A DNA stretch of 64,000 nt, from positions 62,001 through 126,000 of the forward strand of contig NZ_SOAL01000017.1 of assembly GCF_004364775.1 (NCBI RefSeq). The letters are read 5' to 3'. This document shows, in pieces, positions 43,101-48,229 of the stretch. This DNA comes from Comamonas sp. JUb58 (lineage in GTDB: Bacteria > Pseudomonadota > Gammaproteobacteria > Burkholderiales > Burkholderiaceae_C). Numbering within the stretch: position 1 is the first letter of the stretch; each line of letters starts with the position of its first letter. A program made the position numbers and the translations under genes. The notes beneath the pieces are model-generated. The model was not told the DNA's origin. It worked only from the letters and a program-made list of their open reading frames with translations, and made no database searches.

Positions 43101-44528
43101 GGCGCGGCCAAGGCCGGCCAGGCGCTGGTGCAGGCCTCCATCGACATGGCCAGCGGGGGCAAGGCCTATGGGCCAGAGCTGGCCGCCGCGCTGGAGCGCG
43201 CAGAAAAGGCGGGTGTGGTGTCTCCCCAAGAGATCCACTACCTGATGGGCCAGGCACGGGGCTCAGGATCCCTGCGCTCGGGCGACGGCACAAAGGCCGG
43301 CCAGGTCAACGCCATGCGCCACAACGCCTGGCAGCGCACCAAGCTGCTTTGGGGCACGGCATTCGGCTGGGCCGAGCAGGTGAACCGCCGCATGACCTTC
43401 GTGGCGGCCTTCCGCATGGCCAAGGAGAACAAGGTCGACAACCCTTACGCCTTCGCCGCCAAAGCGGTGGACGAAACCCAGTTCGTGCAGAACAAGGCGA
43501 ACAAGATGGAATGGGGCCGGGGGGCGGTGGGCGGCACGCTGATGACCTTCAAGGGTTTCAGCATCGCCTACCTGGAGCTGATGTACCGCATGTGGAACGC
43601 CGGCGAAGCTGGATCCCGTGAGCGCGCTGACGGTCGCAAGGCTGTGATGATCGCGCTGGGCACCCTGATGCTGTTTGGTGGGGGTGGTGGTATCCCATTT
43701 CTGGAGGATGCCGAAGATGTGGCCACAGGTTTTGGCCAGATGCTGGGTTTCAACTGGAACGCCAAGAAGGCGCGCCAGGACTTCCTGGAGCGCACCTTTG
43801 GCCGCGAGTTGGCTCAGTTCCTGGACAAAGGCTTGTCCGGTGTGCCTGGCGTGCCCATCGATGTGTCTGGCCGGCTGGGCATGGGCAACCTGATCCCAGG
43901 CACCGGCCTGCTGCAGGAGAAGACCAGCTACACCCGCGACTACATGGAAATGCTCGGGCCAGCAGGTGACTTCGTCAGCCGGGTTGCGGAGGGCGGCAAG
44001 CAGGTACTGAGCGGGGCCGTAGCAGGCGACGCCTCCAAAGTGATGCGCGGCGCCATGCAAATGGCACCCAAGGCCGTGTCCAACCTGGAGAAGGGTGTTG
44101 ATATGGGGGCATCCGGCACTTACAAGGATACGCGGGGCGGAAAGGTTTCCGATGTCACCCCGACCGAGGCCATCATGAAGGCCATCGGTTTCCAGCCCAG
44201 TTCGGTGGCCGACATTCAAGAGGGGAACTATCTGCGTCAGCAGGCGAAGAACTTCTACAACATGAAGTCCCAGGAGATCCGGGCGCTTTGGGCCAAGGGT
44301 ATCGCCGAGAAGGACCAGGACATCATCGCCCGCGCCCGCGCGGCGCTCAAGGACTGGAACACCAAGAACCCCGATCAGCCGATGGTGGCCAACCTGCCGG
44401 CCATCATCAAGAAGGCCAAGGAGCTGCAGCGCGATAAGGCTGACCGAATCGCTGCCACCGCGCCCAAGGCGATGCGCACGCAGATGAAGCGGGAGATTCT
44501 GGAAGCCAAGGGGGAGCTACTGCAGTAG
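34107..44528 (+). CDS. Giant polyvalent virion protein (~3,470 residues)
   Basis: Encodes 3,473 residues; I prefer ATG 34107 over the 17-codon longer reading because of its GAGG site. Visible parts: N-terminal module; Gly/Ala-rich hydrophobic region (~170-330); proline linker; Asp/Ala-rich charged region (400-1,600); adenine-type methyltransferase (motif I LEPSAGMGH ~1,730, MNPPF ~1,790); ADP-ribosyltransferase-like domain (VVYHGSPEVFTEF, GTGFYFAS, ~1,900-2,050); MuF-C-like domain (~2,055-2,240); zincin motif HEALGH ~2,342; PLxRFG motif (APLQRFGEF ~2,784); C-terminal LPD38-like region (~2,950-3,400). Such proteins are packaged and ejected with the DNA. Most domain limits are approximate. Confidence 0.9.
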   Translation: MDIKEVKSRYPMLSGMDDADAVKAFHQHFYPDFSEEEVAKRLGVDMRPKVPDAPAPDEGRTVLGTAKDIGITALKGAMAVPEAAVGLLDIPTGGRVGKALEDVGLRFKDANAILDDSYSPAQKKANKAVADADGVGGKFVAALQNPSTIAHTIGQSVPSMLAGGVVGRGVAALAPRIGAVGAAAAGEGITAAGSAAEQIRQGTETGVMTAGQSGIAALSGAATGAFGLLGGKVAKSLGIADLDTAIVRASAEPAVAKSLVRRTLEGAMSEGVLEELPQSISEQVLQNYALGKPLDEGVDQAAVMGLLSGAAMGGGMNALHGTPKVPPPAPPVPPAAPAVPMLGYAGTDPQTIQVDPQGNAATWQDRAAGAPEGARGFNDVTAVPPGPTGGPPPDAAEPLGLPAPTITVGPDGLARTAEDRNDRIQRIANGDVISEVGQPVQRPLGPLARAAAKAKPQDIIDVPAVIAPAQQQTAMFPDQTGEALATQPGAVDEHGVIDSPDNTSGIAGWSDEQLRAQLQSAQAPEVRRALYEEIGQREVTTEQSSLQDELDAEQSALANTQADDTAFAKLNVEDAADSPQPSDLLNAEGKPFTIRGAAARAGAKAGSGYEPVKIKGGWVARKLAATATPGEGNGAQATQNQPAGSQSPKAAGTPGEAQGNTAAPRKGEIGMTLAAGEVVSTSSGRQTTAFPKVATDTNRKTLNTIKAADGWLMQNALDEARSRGDDFNARQFEASLTKPQQADKDSAEQYLFGDQPAVVPGILKPMAAATPAAVTQDADAGTHRSQPQDEAHVADNKEPEPKSSFPLQEASASYSGISHSGNSRAKADADEFQSYLDAERADGAEVAKTDAQKAAVEQALDSLRADYLQQYGRLMGVRASTYSGFVAGRSGLNSSQADKRNSAYDKAIDTFVSWQKANRARVRQAALDARTEDEKAADRQAVEQAKADKAQRKNESDRSLMRKILSWKKGGDVVPVSKTANLAGVNLGRDGYPTSIKLVPTDGAALTDDKFDLASLFRTRGMSVDDSKNRVRELVDAVRAEDLRANDQTSAPAAPAAPPAPPAPPAPPAAPDQPSSKTPTLDAHVQLLAKVREGKASAEDFKAGFAEAEAGHDAMVAELGTMTKDQLLKSGGYTFALRYRTEKKGDVVAALARRVLEEYALGRSYGPSSYVMTADGLAAHRKAMDAALAELVENTSDEDIKQHAQEIADARAEAAGRKAAAEQTLANPETLADFRAVMRHYIALGDSRQDAFLRLTPEQRARYDELDAASTKEMREAAKAKLRTKVATAGQLTTGEVIETKHTKKGHDLFVVQLGERVSREDYDTLNASAKRMGGSYSSYRGNGAVPGFQFRTREAADAFGKLVAGDAVDAQAVAEARRDAFQDDRSQTAVERLRAMAQALNERADESLTRDRKANTDRRARFAASAEAAARSDQALAGTMGNLAQAIEDGNAKFLDAVRQKVQVEFLASELRNAKDAQIRARYPTYAEQERHRGEPLDAETVDFSTYPSYTAMRSDLATVGRQLLEVDGTKKLGARLMSVADDVSEAYTEWAKENLSQISRFGRAGELAEFRSKDDAERAIRKSGIADKAIVLPIKRGQNRVVLSPSEAARQGLWQGDGDKRITLSGEFGSELVEAVGRRANGKVSLPWVLESAYEKRKRLGAMGILTGSEYRAALREFAGIQEAVATPDKIKQMERAMIGRRADGLDFFPTSEAVVDSMLSVAGIEPGMTVLEPSAGMGHISDAIRAQSGMEPDVVELSGERRELLEAKGYNLVGSDFLEVTGKLYDRIVMNPPFSDGRDIQHVQHAFSLLKPGGRLVAIMGEGAFFHSNKRAEAFREWLSTMGATDEKLPAGSFMDPSLPVNTSVSARMVVVDKPAAADDSGVPFSRAPKDPSDSPAFKRWFGDSKVVDGEGKPMVVYHGSPEVFTEFSDEFSGEGDGNTDWGTGFYFASARAAAETYTQGSGNVMEVYLSIQNPAPRSVVERVMDQPGAEMDTEHVRDTLAKMGYDGIIIEHKGGEKEIVAFRPEQIKSATSNDGSFDPATPDIRFSRTDATQQQYEKRIDELFAGGKANETGVRVLDSSDMLGLLGLGNGPINLAEGKVLAGQDNHPHMTAEVWKKIPNWLDNPAAVFESDTVPGRLVLVGPELVNGSPVRLIVQPNSKDTRAGITVHVLVNAYDSSGQSPFARWIREGLGRFIDQKKFPAILERLGLQLPNGGLQNKPGTKRILTEKHLGGYRKAQAAAVSDGPAMSRSQQQEGASAEVKRVQSQVDAIKSRWANAPKVVVAAHMQDDLIPERVRQADEAQRSAGAEGAPEGFFYKGKVYLVASELRTPKDVTRVLFHEALGHYGLRGVFGQNLASILNRVALNRRAEVLAKAREYGLVGENIDPETASDNQVWQSMTQQQRQYAAEEVLAVMAQEAPGQPWVQRAIAAIRTWLRENVPAFRQLRLTDAEIIRDYIVPARQFVAGGHKAGRQAAIGPLRAAEAPMYSRAPSVMRDMRSQVRDSLNSRFAHPGTLSWWHKTIGTMYNLAEQSPAFKKVYQSAQAYIDDISQYALDAADRAPNLIPRLEDWRDAVPGLSKKQPISTEDAGAIAAPIFEGTLNWVRDLSGKPVRVEDAVKEAQGLGVEQKVSRMMKAGTIDPGMLNAWRALPISQYEKNVASRFESQHLTGGVVWSDAELRSQFKLNDRQVGLYKEYRTAIDRSLDTTTRSDIVRIGGALLAPVRDIIMDAANIGDAMMAIDSFVKQEVAADPGKANAYADVLQGVKRGADRLADLQARGYAPLQRFGEFTVHVAGEKEGDASRYFGMFETKQEANAMAAKLRKEFGDSVVQGTLSKEEHKLLAGITPESLEIFGDMLGLAGAENGTDHVYQEFLRKAKSDQSALKRMIHRQGIAGFSEDVGRGLASFIYSNARMTSAGLHIGDIGKAVADIPKNQGQMRDAAERLRQHVLEPQEKGAGIRAFMFAQYLGGSLASAAVNLTQPLTTSLPYLSRFGGAAKAGQALVQASIDMASGGKAYGPELAAALERAEKAGVVSPQEIHYLMGQARGSGSLRSGDGTKAGQVNAMRHNAWQRTKLLWGTAFGWAEQVNRRMTFVAAFRMAKENKVDNPYAFAAKAVDETQFVQNKANKMEWGRGAVGGTLMTFKGFSIAYLELMYRMWNAGEAGSRERADGRKAVMIALGTLMLFGGGGGIPFLEDAEDVATGFGQMLGFNWNAKKARQDFLERTFGRELAQFLDKGLSGVPGVPIDVSGRLGMGNLIPGTGLLQEKTSYTRDYMEMLGPAGDFVSRVAEGGKQVLSGAVAGDASKVMRGAMQMAPKAVSNLEKGVDMGASGTYKDTRGGKVSDVTPTEAIMKAIGFQPSSVADIQEGNYLRQQAKNFYNMKSQEIRALWAKGIAEKDQDIIARARAALKDWNTKNPDQPMVANLPAIIKKAKELQRDKADRIAATAPKAMRTQMKREILEAKGELLQ
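37257..37319 (+). repeat. Six 9-bp tandem units in a proline-alanine linker
   Basis: Units GCACCTGCA (two) and GCACCTCCA (four) run from 37257 to 37310, followed by a partial copy. They encode an Ala-Pro rich linker in the giant protein. Nine-base units keep the frame, so copy number can vary without damage. Confidence 0.9.
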
Positions 44529-44534
44529 GGCGCT

Positions 44535-44554
44535 GCTTGGCGGCCGTGCCAAGC
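44535..44554 (+). other. Short hairpin after the giant gene
   Basis: GCTTGGC (44535-44541) pairs with GCCAAGC (44548-44554), loop of six. There is no T-run after it, so it may be only an mRNA end-protecting hairpin between the giant gene and the zinc-ribbon gene. Confidence 0.4.
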
Positions 44555-44587
44555 CTGACATCGTCAATGGCTTTTAAGGAGTGATCT

Positions 44588-44854
44588 ATGGAAGCCTTGA
44601 TGATCGATGTTTGTCCTCTGTGCCGGCACCAAGCTAAGCATTGGGCACGTGGACGGTTCGCCTTGTGTTCTATCCAGTGTGTTGGCTGTGGCGACTATCA
44701 AGCATCGCATTATGCGTTGAGAGCTTTGGCTCGGTCGCCACGGTTTCGCACAGACCACTACCGGCAGTTCGTCAGAGACGCGAAAGGGAAACAGGGCGTG
44801 ATGCCCCGTTTTGTGATGCTGCCCGGACTGACTCGGACCTTGGTGAAAGTTTAG
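44588..44854 (+). CDS. Small zinc-ribbon-like protein
   Basis: Encodes 88 residues with a good AAGGAG site 7 bases before ATG 44588. Two cysteine pairs are seen, Cys9/Cys12 (CPLC) and Cys31/Cys34 (CVGC) with Cys27 nearby, likely a zinc ribbon. The rest is basic (RALARSPRFRTDHYRQF). It may bind nucleic acid or protein. It is the last plus-strand gene of the phage block and lies 59 bases after the giant gene. No named family is recognised. Confidence 0.7.
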   Translation: MEALMIDVCPLCRHQAKHWARGRFALCSIQCVGCGDYQASHYALRALARSPRFRTDHYRQFVRDAKGKQGVMPRFVMLPGLTRTLVKV

Positions 44855-45013
44855 ATTTCCACGTCCTCTTCAACTCATGCCTTGATAACGAGGTAAGGTT
44901 TTCTTTTGGCATGTTCTTCGGGCAGTGAGACGCCAATGTAGCGCTGTGCGACCAGTTGAAAAAATGAGTGTCGGCTGAGCGGCCACGACAGCGACCAAGC
45001 CTCAAGCCAGGAT
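44855..45013. other. Non-coding segment between zinc-ribbon and surface-protein genes
   Basis: About 160 bases without a supported gene; the open frames are short and lack ribosome sites. The segment separates plus-strand phage genes from the minus-strand surface gene. Confidence 0.5.
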
Positions 45014-45053
45014 AGAAAAAGCCTTCCCGGCGCCACTACGGCACTGGGGAGGC
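45014..45053 (-). terminator. Rho-independent terminator of the IPTL-CTERM gene
   Basis: Read on the minus strand, GCCTCCCC-AGTGCC pairs with GGCGCC-GGGAAGGC around a short GTAGT loop and is followed by five T residues (complement of 45016-45020). It lies 20 bases after the stop of the surface-protein gene. Confidence 0.75.
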
Positions 45054-45072
45054 AGTTATGTTAGTACGAGGA

Positions 45073-46278
45073 TCAGGCGCGGCGGCGATAACCCAGGAAT
45101 GCCAGCAAGCCTGCCAACAAAGCCAGAGCCCAAGTGCCCAGGGTAGGTACGGGAGTGGCGACAGTGGGTGTAGGTGGTGCGGAGTTTTTGAAACTTGCAG
45201 TTACAATGCAATCCGCATTAATTTCTGCTGTAGTAAATATATTTCCAGTCAAAGATCCCCCGCATCCTGCGACAACGTCAGTAGTGTAATCAGCATTAGG
45301 GGTAATTGTGAAAATGCTAATGGTTCCAGCTCGAACAGTCTGCTGAACGCTGGGGTCAATAGCGCCATTAGCCTCAGCACGCAAGGTGATGGTGTGCATA
45401 ACGGCCGGAATGGCGTTAATTGTGACGCTTCCTGCTTCGCCCGACGCTTCGTTGGTACCTTTGGTTGTCTTATTTGAAGACGATGGATTTCCTACTGATA
45501 TAACGCTAGCGTTTGTGATACGGTAATCACCAGCGTCTAGTGTACATGATGCACCACTAGTTCCGGGTTGACCGTTTTTATCGATTGTTCGATCTACACC
45601 GTAGGCTCCGCCGACCCCAGAAAATCCAAGGTATCCGCCGCCGCCGCCGCTGCCGCCGCTCCCATCAACACCTGCCGGACCGGATTCACCCATCCCTCCG
45701 TTTGTGGGGGTGAAGCAATTAGGGTCTTGTAGATTCAGGATTAAGTTGTTTGTAGCTGAATCAGCTGGAATATTCCATGTGTTGCTAGGCCCGCGAATCA
45801 CTGAATTAGAGCCGCCGCCGCCACCTCCGCCAGCCAGCGCAATAGCACCCTCAATTTTAATAAAAGAGGCTCCTCCACCTCCAGCCCCCCCTGGACTACT
45901 ACCGGCTGGGCCCTTGGTGCCCCCGCTGCCTCCGGCACCTGGTAACGCTGCTGCCAGGCCTCCCCCTGTACCGCCCTGGCCGAGATTAGGATTGCCGAGT
46001 GCTCCCTGCCCACCATCGCCTACCACAATATCTACCGTCTCGCCGCCTTTAACCGCGATGCTTGCTTCCAAAACAGATCCACCAGCTCCATCGCCTCCAT
46101 GAGCATCGTCCCAGCCACCTGCGCCACCTGCGCCACCTTTCAACGTAATTTGAAGGGAGGCTGTGTCCGGGGGGACATTATAGGTGTAAACGCCAGGGGT
46201 GAGATAGGTCTGCGCATTGACGGTTGGCAGGCCTAGGGCGACAAGGAGTGATAGACCAAAAGTTTTCTTGACCAGCAT
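45073..46278 (-). CDS. Glycine-rich secreted protein with IPTL-CTERM tail
   Basis: Encodes 401 residues. ATG 46278 opens a classical signal peptide (LVKKTFGLSLLVALGLPTVNAQ); a TTG start ten codons upstream would disturb it. Residues ~45-230 are very glycine-rich (GGAGGAGGWDDAHGGDGAGG type), typical of extracellular Gly-rich proteins. A Fn3/Bacterial-repeat-like region follows (ITPNADYTTDVVAGCGGSL). The end VPTLGTWALALLAGLLAFLG and RRR is a canonical IPTL-CTERM sorting signal. It lies inside the right end of the prophage on the minus strand and is probably expressed in the lysogen. Confidence 0.87.
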   Translation of the reverse strand: MLVKKTFGLSLLVALGLPTVNAQTYLTPGVYTYNVPPDTASLQITLKGGAGGAGGWDDAHGGDGAGGSVLEASIAVKGGETVDIVVGDGGQGALGNPNLGQGGTGGGLAAALPGAGGSGGTKGPAGSSPGGAGGGGASFIKIEGAIALAGGGGGGGSNSVIRGPSNTWNIPADSATNNLILNLQDPNCFTPTNGGMGESGPAGVDGSGGSGGGGGYLGFSGVGGAYGVDRTIDKNGQPGTSGASCTLDAGDYRITNASVISVGNPSSSNKTTKGTNEASGEAGSVTINAIPAVMHTITLRAEANGAIDPSVQQTVRAGTISIFTITPNADYTTDVVAGCGGSLTGNIFTTAEINADCIVTASFKNSAPPTPTVATPVPTLGTWALALLAGLLAFLGYRRRA

Positions 46279-46539
46279 CTTCGTGAATTTCTGAGTAAAA
46301 GTGAGCAAATACTACCGATGCCATCAATCTTTGGAGTTTTTTCGCTGCGCGTGTGTGGTTAAGAATGAATTGTTTTCAATCTTTTGGCGCGTCTTAATTT
46401 ATAGGTCTTAGAAGGGCTAGCACCACTTGGTCAGAGGCCCCCGCAAAGCAGTTATGCTCGATGTCCTTACGGCACGAGGACCTGTTAGCAAAGAACTGTG
46501 GCGGCAGGTGCAACCCGAGCCACTGTGGTGCGCCCACAG

Positions 46540-47079
46540 CGCAGCCACGATGGGCGGGTCTCCGTGGACGCAAGCAACCAGCTCTGTTGTTCGGATGGCT
46601 TCGAGTTCCGCTGTGATAACGGCTAGGCCGTGCGAACGACGTTTGCGCTGGACTGCTGCGACCGCGAGGCGATCAGCTGAGTGGCCTCCACAGAAGGCTA
46701 AACGTGTGACGATGTCCGCGACGTGATGCTGGCTGCTGTGGAACGGCGCTTCGGCAACGTACTGCCTGACAGGACCATCTCATGGCTCTCGGACAACGGC
46801 TCGGTCTACACGGCGAGGCTATCCCGCAGCTTCGCTCGTGATGTGAGTCTGGAGCCGGTCAACACTCCGATGAGCAGTCCGCAGAGCAATGGGATGGCCG
46901 AGAGCTTTGTGAAGACAATGAAGTGCGATTACGTGGACTTTATGCCCAAGCCTAATGCCCGCACAGCTATCAGCAACCTGGCCATCGTCTTCGAACATTA
47001 CAACGAACACCATCCCCATAGCGCCTTGCGGTATCACTCGCCACTTGAGTTCCGCCGAAAGGCAGTGACCATCAGTTAA
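46540..47079 (+). pseudogene. IS2-type (IS3 family) transposase OrfB remnant
   Basis: The C-terminal two thirds of the catalytic domain read in one frame: [28 protein letters not shown], and then [21 protein letters not shown] with [16 protein letters not shown]. This is the DDE core and end of IS2-group transposases. Three in-frame stops lie at 46624 (TAG), 46678 (TGA) and 46699 (TAA), and the N-terminus and OrfA are missing. From ATG 46723 a 118-codon open piece remains but lacks the first catalytic Asp region. It is an old, inactive insertion beside the attachment site. Confidence 0.88.
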
Positions 47080-47466
47080 ATTACGTGAGGGCTCTTGTCC
47101 TCAAATACAGGGGGCACTTCAAATCGATGTTAACTAGTGTCATTGGAGGCCTACGTTGAATTGCGGCCAGTAGAAACCGCATAAATGCGGTAGGTTGGGA
47201 TTGGGAGTGATAGCCGGATTCGTAAAGTTGGCCTGCATGGTGCAGCCGGCCACGGGGGAGTTCTACGGGACTGGCTTCCAGCGAGAAAGGTTACAAGATA
47301 CTCTGTGTGTATACAGTAATTTGCACTCCGGCAAGATGGTTTAGTGTAGCACCTGGCCCGAGAAGTCGGATTGGTTAGCTAGAGAGATAAAATCTAGAAT
47401 TTTTCCAAAAGTGGGCGAAAAAAGTGGGTTTTACTTGTAAGTTGCTGATTTAATCAAACATGATAT
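47080..47466. other. Region without gene between IS remnant and attachment site
   Basis: No supported gene. It contains a possible IS right end (CAGGGGGCA, 47108-47116), a palindrome ACCGCAT-AA-ATGCGGT at 47176-47191, a LexA-like site at 47299-47318 and a short open frame from GTG at about 47208 to 47343 with no support. The last 100 bases are AT-rich. Excisionase or integrase binding sites could lie here. Confidence 0.5.
47299..47318. promoter_or_regulatory. LexA-like site near the attachment site
   Basis: TACTCTGTGTGTATACAGTA resembles the 20-base SOS box; the right half (TATACAGTA) fits, the left half is CTCT instead of CTGT. No gene follows directly on either strand. Confidence 0.35.
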
Positions 47467-47514
47467 CCCCTTACAAGGCGTAGGTCGGCGGTTCGACCCC
47501 GTCAGCACCCACCA
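47467..47514 (+). other. attR: 3' part of tRNA-Val(TAC) with CCA
   Basis: The segment reads as the anticodon loop (CTTACAA), 3' anticodon stem, variable loop, T arm (GGCGG-TTCGACC-CCGTC), 3' acceptor strand AGCACCC, discriminator A and CCA of a tRNA-Val with anticodon TAC. The 5' half is absent: the bases before 47467 cannot pair with it. This is the duplicated tRNA end left by integration into a tRNA gene. The restored full tRNA should be at the other prophage end, left of the window. Confidence 0.85.
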
Positions 47515-47530
47515 ATCTAACCAAGAAAAC

Positions 47531-47562
47531 AAACCCCTTAGAGCAATCTAAGGGGTTTTTTC
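47531..47562 (+). terminator. Terminator after the tRNA-Val end
   Basis: AACCCCTTAGA pairs with TCTAAGGGGTT around a GCAA loop, followed by a run of T. This would be the native terminator of the host tRNA-Val transcript, now separated from the promoter by the prophage. Confidence 0.85.
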
Positions 47563-48180
47563 TTTGTGCATTTATTTGTCCCAACGGCTGCCGCGCTCGG
47601 CCTTTTACTCTCGGAATAAAAACTTAACAGTCTGGTCTAAGCCGGTGGTCATTATCTTGAGGGCATGGGAGTAGCTCCACTGCAATGGAATCGATAAGAG
47701 TCCTCAGCTTTGTTAAAAAGTATCCTTGGATTCAGCGTTCAACATCTGTAGGTCGCGATGACCTTATTGAGAAGCAGTCGTTTAGCGCAAAACGGGTGAC
47801 GTCGCCAGGCCGACGGGGTTGGGGAGGGCGCTGCATTCTGGCTGCATAGGCGCAAGATCCAGGTTCTGCCGCTGGATGCAAACGGCTGAAGTGCAGCATC
47901 CGCGCCGCATTCCACGCACCCGCAGCCGCAAAATTCCCGTATTCCCTGAGGCGCCCCTGGCCCTCATAGGGATCAAAAACTCTTTCGCTGTACACTTGCT
48001 GTTTCGACGTTCGTGCGTTGCCAAGACGCATGTTGCACGCCCTATTTGACAGGGGGCGGGGTGTCTGCGTCAGCTGAGGTTCTATCTGATTGATTTGCAA
48101 TGGGAAATCATCCATTGCAAGCGCTAGGGTAGGCGCTTCTGGCCAGGCAGCAAGCCCGTACCACCTAGTGAAACCGAATA
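47563..48180. other. Host intergenic region without a supported gene
   Basis: About 620 bases between the tRNA-Val terminator and ppiD. Open frames on both strands are short or antisense and lack ribosome sites. A 9-bp inverted repeat TTGCAATGG / CCATTGCAA lies at 48095-48120. The composition is mixed, with a G+C-rich middle capable of hairpins. A small RNA or the ppiD promoter may lie here. Confidence 0.5.
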
Positions 48181-48209
48181 AAGGCGAATGAGGGTTCGCC
48201 TTTTTTTTT
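48181..48209 (+). terminator. Terminator-like hairpin directly before ppiD
   Basis: AAGGCGAA (48181-48188), loop TGAGGG and TTCGCCTT (48195-48202) are followed by a T run to 48209. It lies 20 bases before the ppiD ATG, so it is either the end of an upstream transcript or an attenuator in the ppiD leader. Confidence 0.7.
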
Positions 48210-48229
48210 GTCCTCAGGAAAGTTAGACG

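Noticed and set aside
45704..46102. Proline-rich plus-strand frame
   Set aside because: Antisense of the glycine-rich surface protein (GGC/GGT codons read as proline).
46427..46726. Plus-strand frame of 99 codons before the transposase end
   Set aside because: It is an out-of-frame reading of the decayed IS2-type transposase; the correct frame shows the conserved motifs with three stops.
1..47514. Search for an integrase or excisionase gene
   Set aside because: No product in the visible prophage part shows tyrosine or serine recombinase motifs; they are presumably left of the window.
47819..48049. Short plus-strand frame in the region before ppiD
   Set aside because: No start signals, irregular composition, and overlapping frames on both strands are equally open.
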